A stretch of DNA of 64,000 bases from Prochilodus magdalenae. Taxonomy: Eukaryota > Chordata > Actinopteri > Characiformes > Prochilodontidae. Below, piece by piece: positions 12,201-22,110 of the stretch. Position numbers and translations under genes: made by a program. Each line of letters opens with the position of its first letter. Within the stretch, counting starts at the first letter, position 1. Under the pieces are notes generated by a model, which ran no database searches, had not been told where the DNA came from, and saw nothing but the letters and a program-made list of their open reading frames with translations. The stretch covers positions 1 through 64,000 of the forward strand of contig JAMWET010000794.1 of NCBI GenBank assembly GCA_024036415.1, read 5' to 3'.

Positions 12201-13144
12201 GAGAGTCACTGCATTACTCCAACCAGAGGATTCTCTCCCATGTTTCACTGAACCATAACAATAATAATCTGAACTCTGAGATACTCTGATGTCTGTTATG
12301 GTGTAATAGTTTTGATCAGAGTGGTGAAGCTGAGTGTTATCTCTGTACCAGTAGTACGTCCAGTCATCTACTCTCTGTCCTGGAATGGAACATGTGAGTG
12401 TGACGGCCTCTCCACTGAATATTTGTGGCCAATAAGGCTTCACAGTCAGAACTGGTACATACCACCCTGTAACAATCAAACACACATCTATCAATATACA
12501 CTCAAATACTAATGTCCATAATTAACCAGTGCATACACGATTTACTAAATGTCCATCACCTAGTGAATGTCCAGCTTGAACAAGTAAAACCAGCCCTAAA
12601 ACAGAAGAGAAAGAGAGAAACACTGAAATCATTCCTTTATTCTTGTAAAGGCATTGAGGCTACACATTTCATATGTACTGAAGATGAGTTCTAAAATAAA
12701 CTATTAATATATATTTACCGTATGAGAGAACTTTAAAGCCATCAGACAAACCGACTGCTAAATATCATATGTGATTAAACATGAAGTGTTATCTGTAAAT
12801 CTGAAGTTATATTTACACCTCATGATGCACCAGAGCAAAGCCACACAGCTCATCAGAGGCCCTGAACACCCCTGTTAACACACATCACCAACACTGATCT
12901 CTGTAGTGGTGCTAACAGAGCAGTTTGTGATCTTAACATTTAAAGCATCCTGTAAACCTCAATCAGCCCCAGTACAAATCTGAACATTCAGAACAGAAGC
13001 TCTATCATCACCTCATCACACACGACCTCATCACTTCCATCACTCAGATTAAACATTAGTACCTTCATACAGCAACACTCACTCTGCTGAAGACATACAG
13101 AACATTTACTCACAGAGTATTACAGAGAGCGCACTGAACTCCAT
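6204..13144 (-). CDS. Gene B: intact three-Ig FCRL-like inhibitory receptor
   Basis: Eleven exons on the - strand: 13144-13114, 12595-12560, 12466-12191, 12047-11766, 10771-10493, 10170-10060, 9947-9909, 8741-8688, 7918-7844, 7709-7638 and 6289-6204. They sum to 1341 bp, exactly 447 codons, with all internal exons phase 1-1 and no internal stop seen, giving 446 residues. Order: a leader (MEFSALSVILWLVLLVQAG), three Ig domains with the Cys...Trp...YxC pattern, one transmembrane helix, then a tail with VIYSEV (a canonical ITIM) plus SIYVAM and AIYSNL (ITIM-like). ITIMs recruit SH2 phosphatases such as SHP-1 in known receptors, so an inhibitory leukocyte role is likely. The start is the ATG shared with genes C and D. 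Ligand unknown; transcript data would settle the exon set. Confidence 0.85.
6290..7637. other. Gene B last intron
   Basis: AT-rich, with no exon recognised. The stretch near 7500-7570 aligns with the intron just before gene C exon 29801-29878, but the exon itself (DVDVGSTDRMYAEI in C) is not visible here, so B probably lost it. Confidence 0.45.
7638..7709 (-). CDS. Gene B tail exon with AIYSNL
   Basis: A 72-bp phase 1-1 exon encoding GQDITEQDSQTEAIYSNLPY and DKATG. The tyrosine motif AIYSNL is ITIM-like but has Ala at position -2. Gene C has the matching exon at 29526-29603. Confidence 0.8.
7844..7918 (-). CDS. Gene B ITIM exon
   Basis: A 75-bp phase 1-1 exon encoding GDAEDELSHVIYSEVAINNE and GSQDE. 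VIYSEV fits the (I/V/L/S)xYxx(I/V/L) consensus. Homologous to 29316-29390 in C and to 46399-46473 and 46869-46944 in D. Confidence 0.85.
7990..8170 (+). repeat. Possible Tc1/mariner-type short element
   Basis: Begins CAGTGGCATGCAAAAGTTTG, the style of terminal sequence seen in many fish Tc1/mariner miniature elements. The other end was not located, so limits are approximate. Confidence 0.3.
8688..8741 (-). CDS. Gene B tail exon with SIYVAM
   Basis: A 54-bp phase 1-1 exon between TTTTGAAG and GTAACTTT encoding ANRSIYVAMAAKEAATDEG. SIYVAM is a loose ITIM-like motif with Met at +3. No equivalent found in C or D. Confidence 0.6.
8818..9612 (+). mobile_element. L2/Rex-like LINE 3' fragment
   Basis: The coding part ends at 9252 and matches the C-terminal end of jockey-superfamily reverse transcriptases common in fish: RKALKRVVRTAESIIGS, then LLPLGRRYRSIQARTNRVMN and FYPQAIRFLN. 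A short deletion joins ATAGAGAGCATA to GGTATGGC near 8985. The tail is ACCA-rich and ends around TTAAATTGCC. It lies antisense inside a gene B intron and is a sister of the fragment at 19.65-20.79 kb. Confidence 0.75.
9909..9947 (-). CDS. Gene B first cytoplasmic exon
   Basis: A 39-bp exon encoding GNQQNVNQTSDSGG with donor GGAG|GTGAGG. This donor is conserved in C (GGAG|GTGAAG) and lost in D (GGAGATGAGG). Confidence 0.75.
10060..10170 (-). CDS. Gene B transmembrane exon
   Basis: A 111-bp phase 1-1 exon encoding GSAAEPDVGLVGAVVGVTLT and LLFIIVLFLLCSYKTNKG: one hydrophobic helix followed by basic residues. Homologous to 27329-27436 (C) and 44880-44984 (D). Confidence 0.85.
10493..10771 (-). 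CDS. Gene B Ig3 exon
   Basis: A 279-bp phase 1-1 exon encoding SPPVSLMVSPNRTQHFTTDS, then SLSCEGQSDSTEW and HTGVYWCESESGE. It corresponds to Ig4 of gene D (43951-44229). Confidence 0.88.
10772..11765. other. Gene B intron between Ig2 and Ig3
   Basis: About 1 kb with no exon or recognised repeat. Open frames near 11160-11640 lack splice context and family similarity. Confidence 0.4.
11766..12047 (-). CDS. Gene B Ig2 exon
   Basis: A 282-bp phase 1-1 exon encoding ERPKASLTMVPTGQMFSGET, LRCDIQGHTDTGW and SDSGTYTCRGERR. Nearly identical to Ig2 of A and D. Confidence 0.9.
12191..12466 (-). CDS. Gene B Ig1 exon
   Basis: A 276-bp phase 1-1 exon encoding YVPVLTVKPYWPQIFSGEAV, TLTCSIPGQRVDDWTYYWYR and SSDYYCYGS. 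Acceptor TTGTTACAG, donor GTACATGT. Confidence 0.9.
12560..12595 (-). CDS. Gene B leader exon 2
   Basis: A 36-bp exon between TGTTTTAG and GTGATGGA encoding WLVLLVQAGHSLG. It completes the hydrophobic signal peptide begun in exon 1. Same length in gene D (41304-41339). Confidence 0.8.
   Translation of the reverse strand, partial: GWFYLFKLDIH
13114..13144 (-). CDS. Gene B exon 1 (start codon)
   Basis: 31 bp from ATG (13144-13142) to donor GTGAGTAAAT, encoding MEFSALSVIL. The donor and surrounding 5' sequence are conserved at 19295 and 38780. Confidence 0.85.
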
Positions 13145-13196
13145 ACTGTCCCCACACTGACTGACTGACTGTCTGACGCTCTATGTTCAACATTCA

Positions 13197-13205
13197 TCAC
13201 TTCCT
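13197..13205 (-). promoter_or_regulatory. ETS/PU.1-type site, gene B promoter
   Basis: AGGAAGTGA on the - strand, 53 bp upstream of the ATG and next to a (GA)n tract at about 13214-13242. The same nine bases precede the ATG of genes C and D. PU.1 driving of TATA-less myeloid Fc receptor promoters is established in mammals; use here is inferred. Confidence 0.55.
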
Positions 13206-15429
13206 GAGAGAGATGTAGAGAGGAGAGAGAGAGAGAGAGAGATAACGTTTTACAGTCTTTTCAAATGTGTCTCAAAAGCACAATGTCTCATGTACAACAT
13301 GACCCAAGGAACACCATCAGTTTATTAAGGTCCAGTGATGGACAGAATGTGTCCTTTACATCCAAAACGAGAGCAGTCTTTGATCCACTCTGTAAGGCGT
13401 CTCTGCATTGTCAGCACTGGTGTTTTCCAGTGCATCAGCCTTAACAATACCCCAATCTTAAACCAGAGCCTAATCCACTTAATTACAGCAACTACTTACC
13501 TTTACCTTTCTGTCTCAGGGCTATAGTAACAGGTAGGGTCACCCGCAGACCTACCCCATCATATGAGCTAATATAATTATCATGCTGATTATTAAACTCC
13601 TCCACCAGATTCCAGCTAACCAGCACTGCTCCAAGCTGTTCCTGATCACTGTACCTGTGTTTAAATAAAAACATCATCATTTTAATTAAACAGAATAAAA
13701 TCTAAAGTTACTTCAGGTCTAATAAGTCATATATATGTTCTGTGCAAGTTATTTTTTTTTTATTTCTACTTGTTTAAGCCTGCTGTGTTTTCTCTTGTGC
13801 ACATCTCAGCTGTCTGATATAGTTTTGGTAGTGTTGTAGTCTTTGAGTCCGCCTGCTGTGGCAGTTTAGGTTTTTAAGGTTGCTGTGTTTTCCTGTGCTC
13901 TGTATGTGGTGAGCAGATGATAAAGCTTGCTTCAGTGTTTCTCGTGTTTGTGAATCCAGTAATCTGGGTGATTTTTGAAACACTGTTCTTTCTTGGCTAT
14001 GGAGACTGTATTACCCTCCCACTTCAGATCCTTGGATATGGTGGTGCTAGGAACTTGAATGACTCCATATGGAAACCATAGAGAAGGGGGGGGGAGTAGC
14101 GAGGAGGAACTGTTACTGAAGTCCACTGCTATTTCTACTGTGATTTGCGTGTGGAGCAGCAGATGGTGGTTGCTGCTGCAGCAGGAGACCAGCTACTCAA
14201 CATCCGTTCAGTAAGCAAACTTAGTGTTGGTCATGTACAGTAGCTGACCACAATGTTGTTCTCTGCAGACTTGGAGATCTTCAAACCTGATTACCTAGAA
14301 ACACTGTCACTGGTGTAGATTCTGAAGAGAAGAGATGAGAGTACACAACCTTGCCATGTCCAGATATGGAAATAGGGGTTTCCAATCCACCAGCACATGG
14401 AATCTGGAACAGACAGCTAATACAATTTGACTTGCAGGAGCTCGAACACTGTAATGTTAAATGCTGAGCTAAAATCCAAAAACAGAACTCTAGCATGGGC
14501 TCCGGGCAAGATGCTGTAGCAAGAAGCATAGGGCCAAGTTGACTGCATTGTTGACAGACCTGTTAGCTCTGTATGGAGAGGGTTACAACAGGTTTGTTGG
14601 TTTTGAGTTTAAGTTGTTTGTGATTAAGAAGTGAAGCAAACTGTGACTGTAATGCCAGAGATCTGTTTCTGCATATCAGTCGTGTGCATTCGACGAGATG
14701 TAAATGCTCACCAAGATGAAAGAGGAAACAGTTTACAGTTGATGAAAAAAACTCTAGATTAGAAGAGCATGTTTCTAGCAGTGCTGATATGTCTTTACAC
14801 CAGCACTTATTGAGATAGAAGCAGATTCCTCTGCTCCTGCTTGCTACAGAGTTCTTAGTCCATGTCCACTCTGTGCAGCTGGAAACCCAGGTGGTGCAGC
14901 ACATTGTCTGGGGTCAGATCAGAAAGCCAGGTCCCCATAAAGTCTCCAAAAGGGGGCAGATATGGTGGAGAAGTCTCTGTTGGTTTGGTTGATCAGAAGC
15001 TTCTGCTGTGTTTTGAGAGATTGCAGGTTGGAGAGGAATTATGCTGATACACATGTACAAAATCCAACACACCCAGGATTTTCAGTAACTCTGCAGGTTT
15101 TGGAATAAACTTTGGGTTTTATTTTAGGTGTAGTACTTTTCAGGTGAAAGGTTTTCCCCAAAGGTCATTAACTGTTTCCTGCTGTAACTGACATAAAACA
15201 GACTCCATTAACAAACAAATAATTTATTCAACCTTCATCATGGCACCATCTTGGATTTGGAAGTTGTATCTGGCCTACCAACTTTTCTAAAGGCCTACTT
15301 AATTTTTCTGCCTACACCACAACGTAATCACCGCCACTTCATCATGTCCCAAAACGTCCACCATGGTGGCTTGCCAATAACAGCCAATGCTAAAAGGCTG
15401 ATACGATCAAATCTACAGTGAATAACGTG

Positions 15430-15620
15430 CGGTCATCACTAATATCCTGAATCGGGGGACTCCAGTCACATGAATTGACTCGGGTCAGTCTCGGGTCGCA
15501 AATTTAAGGACTGATTTAAGGACTAACACTGAAAAGAAACTTGACTTGGTATTGAAGACCTCATGACTTAACCTAGACTTGAGGCAGAGGACTCAAAATA
15601 ACTTTATATTAAATATTAGA
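15430..15620. repeat. Possible dispersed repeat
   Basis: Reiterated GACTC/GACTTG words (GACTCGGGTCAGTCTCGGGTC, then ACTTGACTTGG and CCTAGACTTGAGGCAGAGG) of a kind common in fish interspersed DNA. Family not determined. Confidence 0.35.
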
Positions 15621-16339
15621 ATTTTTAGGGATATTTTATATTAGCATAGTTTAGGGACATGACGGAGTGATTTCAATTACACTGCCTGCAAACCTGGTAA
15701 CCTATAAGAGCACGGGAGACCAGAACAGGTCAATGTAAGTAGCAGCTTGTATAGTGAAGTCAGTTATACAAGAAAAGGTGAGGTCTGGATTAAAGGATTG
15801 TGTTGTGGATGAAAGTAGTAAAGAGAGAACAGCAAAAGGGACACAATGATGCAGTGTCACATGAGAAACACTTCAACAGAGGAGTTAAAAGGTCAAAAAG
15901 AAATGGAACAGTGTTAGTTAATGTTGAATATAGGTTCAGCCTTTTAGGGACACTGACTTTACCTGGTTTAAATGTGGAAACTAAGAGTTAGAGCATCATA
16001 ACTCCATATGACTTGCTTGAATATTCCTGCATTAATTTAGGACTTGCTTGTGACTTTAAGGTTAAGAATTGAGACCTGCTCATCACTTGCATGTGTGACT
16101 TACTCCCACTTCTGCTAATATCATATCAGTATATATATTATTTGTGGTAAGTTAAGTTTCTAAACAGACAGAGTTTGCTAACATACCAAGAATATGCTAC
16201 CATCAAGTTCTAAATGAGTTAATCATTTTAATGAAATAGTAAAATGTCTCACTTTTAACATCTCAAATCTCCTTTGTGTTCTACTGTGAATAAAATATGG
16301 ATCAATAAGATTTGCCTTCTTTTTTTATTTGCATTTATT

Positions 16340-16620
16340 TACAACCCCAATAAAAAGAATTTTGGAATTGGAAAAATGGACCCTCCTCTTGAGTCCACAG
16401 GACAGGGCGTCCACTGTTTTCAAAGAGAATTAAAAATTTTGATTAATCTGACCACAGAACAGTTTTCCACTTTGCCTCAGTCCATTAGAAATGAGCTTTG
16501 GACCAGAGAAGATGCCAACGGTTCTGGAACGTGTTCAACAAAGGCCTCTTCTTTGAATGAGACAGTTTTAGTTTGCATTTGTGGATTGTATGGCGAACTG
16601 CGTTAACAGACAGTAATTTC
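16340..16620. repeat. Fish dispersed repeat (unassigned)
   Basis: Contains TTGGAATTGG, ACCACAGAACAGTTTTCCAC and TTTGCCTCAGTCCATT, which I recognise from repeats scattered in fish genomes. An overlapping open frame at 16274-16606 belongs to the repeat. Class unknown. Confidence 0.45.
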
Positions 16621-17116
16621 TAGTAGTGAAAGTGCTTCACTCTCTGACCAGCATGTCATGGAGGGAGTGTGATATCGTGGCCAGGAAAGTGTCCTTCTTT
16701 CAGCCACCACCTGAAAACTGTTGGTTGGGCATCCCAAGTCTCCCACCCCCCCCCCCTTGGTGGAGACGACCAACCAATCTGTGTGTTGCGTCTCCGTGGT
16801 TACCACCAAGAGCAGTTTGTCGTCATGTGTCATACACGAGGGCCTGTTGTCACTCCACCTCCACTCCTACCACACAGTCTGCAGCAACTGCATGTTAGCA
16901 AACATGGCGACCTTACGCCATACTGAGAGACACTATTTCTGTATGTGTAGCTCAGAAAATAAAACATCTCATTTATTGTTCCTGGTAACTTATCTTCCAT
17001 TGGAATAGCCCTGCCATCCAACATCCTCTTTCTGGGTGCAACTCTGACGTTGGGAGTATCTTGACAGAGGGAGAGGCTTTGTGTCTGGCTAGCTTGTAGC
17101 TTTGGTTGCAAGCATG

Positions 17117-17136
17117 AAAAAAAAAAAAAAAAAAAA
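17117..17136 (+). repeat. Poly(A) run
   Basis: 20 consecutive A, possibly the tail of an old insertion. No partner found. Confidence 0.8.
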
Positions 17137-18554
17137 CCTATTGCTATTATTTCATCTCAAGAAAACAGCTACTGGCCCCTCTTTATAATCCACTTCAGCG
17201 CAAGTGAGGTTTCAGGAGTCTGAAAGCAGAGTGTGTGGTTGTGGGTTTGGCAACAAATCCCGTCACCCTGTGATCCGTCAATGGGATTTCTCTTTGTATG
17301 TTAGTATGCATAATAATAATAATAATAATCATTTACTTTCCCAGAGCTTCACCCAAATTACTGTCTTTACTCGTCCATTCATTGTCCTTAAACAATATCT
17401 CGATATGCTAAGCTGGGCAGCAGTGTTGTCTGCTGAAGAGGACTCATTCTAGTGTATATGGGATATTGTTTAATCTGACTGGTTGTTTAAACTTCAGTTA
17501 TGAAAACCCAACTTAACTGACTTACTAGTGCATTTTTTAGGAGACTAGAAGCTTGCTGGTTTGATAAATGGACCAACAGAGCACAACTGAAGTGACCTTG
17601 AGTAAGACATCTAATCTGCTCGATAGGTGCTGTGGATAGGGCTCTTCACAGCCCCCTAGTATGCGTGTGTTCACTAGTTTGCATGTGCATGTGGGTTTCT
17701 CATTATACATAAGTTGCATGTGAAGTCAAATTCCATTGTGTGACCGCACAAACGATCAGTGGTTCTAAATTCTAATTATAAATGTGGTGTTTGTGTTCTC
17801 TGTCTCTCCTCTCTCTTTTCTCTCTCTCTGTTGGTGTCTTGGTGCGGAAGTGAGTGCCAGCAGAATGGCCATGTTGTGAAGGAGAGTGATAACTGCTATG
17901 CACAAGTAAGTTTCTATCTTTCTTATTTCCTTTGTTTTCTGCTTTTTCAAATTGATTTAACTGGAGTTTGGTTTCAGTTCAGACAGTACAGAGTAAAGGA
18001 CAGGGCAGGACAGAGAACAGAGCAGTTGAACCTGAATAGGAGTGCATTGGTCAGAGTGACAGATGTGGGACAGGAGTGCTTAGAGACCCTTAAAGGAGAC
18101 GTAATGGTAACCATACTGAGTGAGGGTGGTGTTACAGCTCTGTCTGCTGTAGGATGTGTTCTGGAGTGAGAGGACATGTGAGACTTTCTATAAAGCTCTA
18201 TCTGTCAAAGAAAAAAACTAGGCTGGGTGACCAATACAGAGAAGCCACAGCGACTGTCAGAGTGCACAGCGGAACCATATACACTAGTGTTAATGTATCA
18301 GACGATTCTAATAATGATCTGTCAGATATTAAATGAGATCGGAGTCTAAACAGTGCATATGCTGTTGATGAGATGAAGTCACTTCTACAGATAAAGAATG
18401 TGGGATACACCAGTGGGGGTTTTCAGATCACTGTACGGTTAAAAGTACTGTTTCTTAATGCCAAACCTGCATACTGCACTTTTAACACCTCTCTACTGTG
18501 TGTTGTGAATTCATTTCAGTGTCCCACAGCAAATTTTGGCATCAGCCTGTTTTT

Positions 18555-18577
18555 GGGGGGGGGGGGGGGGGGGGGGG
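18555..18577 (+). repeat. Poly(G) run of 23
   Basis: An uninterrupted 23-G tract between CTGTTTTT and AAAATGG. Long G runs are uncommon in vertebrate DNA, form quadruplexes and are error-prone in sequencing. Confidence 0.9.
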
Positions 18578-19241
18578 AAAATGGATCCTCATGTTCAGGC
18601 TGGTTGGCTTATTGCCATCTTGTCAGGAAGATGAAGGTTATGATGATGAATTTAGACTGGTATATGGGAACATTATTGAGCTACATGTTTACAGGAAGGA
18701 GTGTCTATCAGTATGGGGTCGGGCCACCATTGCTTGCTTTTGTCTCATATACGCTTTTTATGGACTTGTGGAGTGAAACGATTTTAGTAGGTGGCCATTA
18801 TTATAGGACTACCGAGAATTGAAATAAAACCAGTGTGAAGAGTGAAGAGAAAAAGAATGGTAAATTGCCAGTTTGGTGGTGTTGTACAATATGAATGCAT
18901 TTTGTCTTTTTGGGGATATTAAAGTAAATTGTGTGGTAAAGTTTAGTTGTCAAACGTTTTTGAAGCAGTTTATAACCGGCAAGAAAAAAAGTTAAATAAC
19001 TTGTCAGTTTGGAGTTTATGATCTCAGGAAAGAATCAAGTGATTATAGATTCTGGGTAGGGATGTTTACCTCTGTTTATTTTCTGTAAGAATCTTTATAT
19101 TGTTAGTACAATGAATGAACTACTATTGAAGTGGTAATTGAATGCTGCAAGAATGATCTGTGGCTGATGATCATTTGGGGTTATGCTCTATCTATCTATC
19201 TAGACATTGTACTTATGCTCTTATATCTATCTATTCTCTCC

Positions 19242-19250
19242 AGGAAGTGA
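19242..19250 (+). promoter_or_regulatory. ETS/PU.1-type site, gene C promoter
   Basis: AGGAAGTGA 45 bp upstream of the gene C ATG, in the same position as in B and D. Confidence 0.5.
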
Positions 19251-19294
19251 TGATTGTTGAACACAGAGTACTGGCCAGTCAGTTGGGGGACAGT

Positions 19295-19326
19295 ATGGAG
19301 TTCAGTTGCGCTTTCTGTAATACTCT
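19295..19326 (+). pseudogene. Gene C exon 1, frameshifted
   Basis: ATG (19295-19297) to donor GTGAGTAAAT. It is 32 bp rather than the 31 of B and D because of one extra T (TTCAGTTGC against TTCAGTGC). The leader would read MEFSCAFCNT instead of the hydrophobic MEFSALSVIL. Leader exon 2 and clean Ig1 and Ig2 exons were not found downstream, so the 5' end of gene C looks dead or misassembled. Confidence 0.7.
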
Positions 19327-19519
19327 GTGAGTAAATGTGCTCTGTATGTGTTGCTGTCTGATTGGTGCCTGTTTAATCTGGTTGATAGGTGAACTGACGT
19401 GATTGTGCGTTGTTTCTGTTCTGTAAATTGTTCACCTTCATCACTGTATCGTGGCAGGTGGAGGTGTTAAAATCACACAAACTGTTCTCTTAGTTCGTTC
19501 TGTTAGTAGTGTTCCAGGT

Positions 19520-19620
19520 GGGTGAGCGTGATGTAGCGCAATGGGCTTCGCGGTGAGCTGTAAAGGCGTCTGCAGCTTTGGGTTGGTGGTGCAAGATCCA
19601 TGAATCGCAGCTATCATGAG
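19520..19620. repeat. Possible tRNA-derived SINE remnant
   Basis: GTGATGTAGCGCAATGGGCT resembles a degraded A-box region of tRNA-derived SINEs. No clear B box. Confidence 0.25.
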
Positions 19621-19649
19621 ATGTAAATTCAGCTTCAGCTGAGGCCTTT

Positions 19650-20790
19650 TACCGACACCTGAATTCTCTCCCTAAGGCCTGTCAGTGATTCATCAAATGA
19701 TACAAGTAGAAACCACAATAGTTCAAGTTCCCAAGGACACCGGCCCATCACCTGCCGGATAATGACTACAGTCCTGTCGCCACTGCCAACAGCTATGAAG
19801 TGCTCAAGCAGGCTGGTCAAAAACACCCACATTGTTTCTCGCTTCCAGCACCATGGACCCCTCACCAATTGCATACAGCTCCAACATATCCACAGATGAT
19901 GACTATGCCACTCGACAGTGCACTTCCTGCCCTCAAACACATGGACAGAGAAAGAACACATGTGTGAGAATGCTGTTCATAGGATTACAGCTCCGCATTC
20001 GACACACCATCGCCCGGCTAAGACCTCAATCCCAAAGCTCACAGAATTGGTTTTGAACTCTCATCTGTGCAACTGGGTTCTGGACTTCCCGACCGTTACA
20101 ACCAAGTGATTATAACAAACACACTGACTCTTAGCACAGGGGCTCCTCCAAGGCTGTGGTCTCAGCCACTCCGTGTATGATACTCCCTGGCCTTATACAT
20201 GACTGTGTAGCAGCACACTCCAACAACATCTTCAAGTTTACTAATAACACCACCATCCTAGGCCTCATCTCAGATGGAGACGAGACTGCCTACAGAGACG
20301 AGGTCAGTGCCCTGTCAGAGTGGTGCTACCACAACAATCTCAGCATCTGCAAAACTAAGGAAATGATCGTGGACTACAGGAAGCTGCAGAGGGGTAGTCC
20401 CTTATACATCAATGGAGCTGAAGTAGATGGAGTCAGCAGTGTTAGGTTCCTCAGGGTACACCTCACCTATGACCTTACCACACCAACAAACCAACAAAGT
20501 AGTGAGATCTGCCCGTCAGCACCTCTTCTTCCTGCAAAGGCTCAAGAAGTTTGATCTGCCTCCTGACATCCTCACCAACTTCTACAGATGCACCATAGAG
20601 AGCATCCTCACGGCCTGCATCACTGTCATCGTACGGACAGCTGCACTGCTCTAACTGCAAGGCTCTGGACCCGCTGAGAGTGATTGGCCATTGAGTGACA
20701 GAAGAACTAGAAAACCAATCCATAGGCAACAAACCGCCAGACTTTTACAGACTCTACCAGTCCCCATCCTGCTCAAAGAAAATCAAATCA
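19650..20790 (+). mobile_element. L2/Rex-like LINE reverse transcriptase fragment
   Basis: Broken reverse transcriptase of the same family as 8818-9612. Visible blocks are HLCNWVLDF, LSTGAPPRLWSQP (from LSTGAPQGC), FKFTNNTTILGL (from FADDT), RDEVSALSEWCYHNNLS, KEMIVDYRKLQRGSPLYING and FYRCTIESILTAC. It contains frameshifts, and the catalytic Asp pair is replaced by Asn-Asn at 20243-20248. It lies where gene C intron 1 and the first Ig exons would be expected. Confidence 0.75.
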
Positions 20791-20799
20791 ATAAATCAA

Positions 20800-21480
20800 T
20801 AAAAAAAATCAATGGCCACCTATGATTACACATATGTCCCTTGAGATGCCCTCTCCTATATGTGCTCTTGGTTGTCGCCTGCCCCAGTTATGTCGCTTTT
20901 TTTGTTTTCCCCTGTTTGTTTTGGTCAGGTGCCCATCCTGTCTTATGCCCTCTAGGTCCCCAATTTGTTTGTTAGCCCCGCTCACCCCCCTCTACAAGGT
21001 TGTTGCTTATGTTAGTCTAGGTGGTCGGTTTCATTTATACTCCCTCGTTCTGTCCCTTTGTTTGGTGTGCTTGGTGTTTCCGTGTTCATGTGTGATGTTT
21101 TGATTCTGTGTGGATCTGTTCGCGCGTTTGGTTTTCTTGTCTTGACTTTTATATTTTGGTTCAAGGTCTAGTTTGAGGTGTCTGTTGTATTTTCTAGAAT
21201 CCTGAGTTGTTACGTTTGTCATTCTGTTGTCCTGTCTCCCTCGGTTTCACTATGTCGTTTTTTTTGTATTTGGGTTGTAGTAGTACAAAACACTTGCACT
21301 ACATCCAAAGGTGCTCTGAAAAAGTTTCGTGAGCCCTTGTCCACCAAAATTTCATTGCACTCTGAAACAGCTTGCACTGCGCTGTTAAACGTAGTAGCCC
21401 TCGGAGCCTCACCACAAGCATTTTCCGTGCAGTCAATTATCCTGACATGTTCATGCAAAAAATGAAACTTTGTGAAACTT
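20800..21480. other. T/G-rich sequence of unknown origin
   Basis: Pyrimidine-rich text with repeated TTTGTTT and CCCTGTTTG words. It may be a piece of a repeat or LTR; no terminal pair or coding block was recognised. Confidence 0.3.
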
Positions 21481-21589
21481 GAGGATCAGCCATATTATAC
21501 ACGGTGTTAAACATCATCTCTACAGGTTAACATACAGTATTTAACAGCATGGGGTGGTGCTGCTGTGGAGACGAGAAAAGGCAATAGCC

Positions 21590-22110
21590 AGGATAGAAAA
21601 AGCACTGTGTTTGAGAATTGGGAGGGGGGAGGGCGGGAGGGAAAGTGAGAAAGGGGTGAACCACACGAGAAAAGGGGAGGAACCGGAAGGAGACAAGGTG
21701 GTTAGAAGTGGGTAGGAAAGGGGGAATGACGGATGGATATGTAGGGGAAGGGGGATGAGAAAGAGAGAAGAGAGGGGTAGTGGGAGGGTAAAGTGCGGTG
21801 TGTACTTTCCGGGGGAGGGGAAACAGTGTATGACATCGCTGAAGAAGAAGCGGATAACAAAGAGTAAGGGGGACTGGGAGAACGGCAAAATAGCAAAATG
21901 GGAAATGGAAAGGAGAAGAGGAGGAGCAGGACCGGGAAGGAGACGGGTAAAGAGTAGAAAACAGAAGACCAACAACGCACTTACACAAAGTTTAGGATGC
22001 AAAAAAAGATGTAAAAAAGAAAAGAAAGTAAAAGTGAAGAAGAGGGGAAGATGGGAGGAGTAGTACTGGGGTAAGGGAAAAAGTGGAAGAGAGAATAACT
22101 AGGTTGGAAG
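21590..22110 (+). repeat. Purine-rich (G/A) block
   Basis: About 500 bp of strongly G/A-biased sequence with runs such as GGGAGGGGGGAGGGCGGGAG. The long Ser/Pro/Phe-rich frames on the opposite strand (21527-22002) follow from this composition. It begins the stretch of doubtful sequence reaching to about 27250. Confidence 0.7.

Larger units (their letters stand above)
13206..19241. other. Spacer between divergent genes B and C
   Basis: No convincing exon. Much of 14.1-19.3 kb aligns in order with 32.94-38.8 kb upstream of gene D (for example 14115-14300 with 32938-33130, 16630-16740 with 33880-34000, 17770-18380 with 36460-37050, 19040-19326 with 38470-38810). Contains repeats listed separately. 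Short open frames do not match any family. Confidence 0.6.

Noticed and set aside
16274..16606. 110-residue open frame
   Set aside because: Lies in a dispersed repeat; protein has no recognisable domain.
17759..18169. 136-residue open frame upstream of gene C
   Set aside because: The matching stretch upstream of gene D (36460-36840) does not keep the frame, so it is not conserved coding sequence.
21527..22002. Two 153-residue frames on the - strand
   Set aside because: Ser/Pro/Phe-rich text produced by the purine block; no splice or homology support and poor sequence quality.
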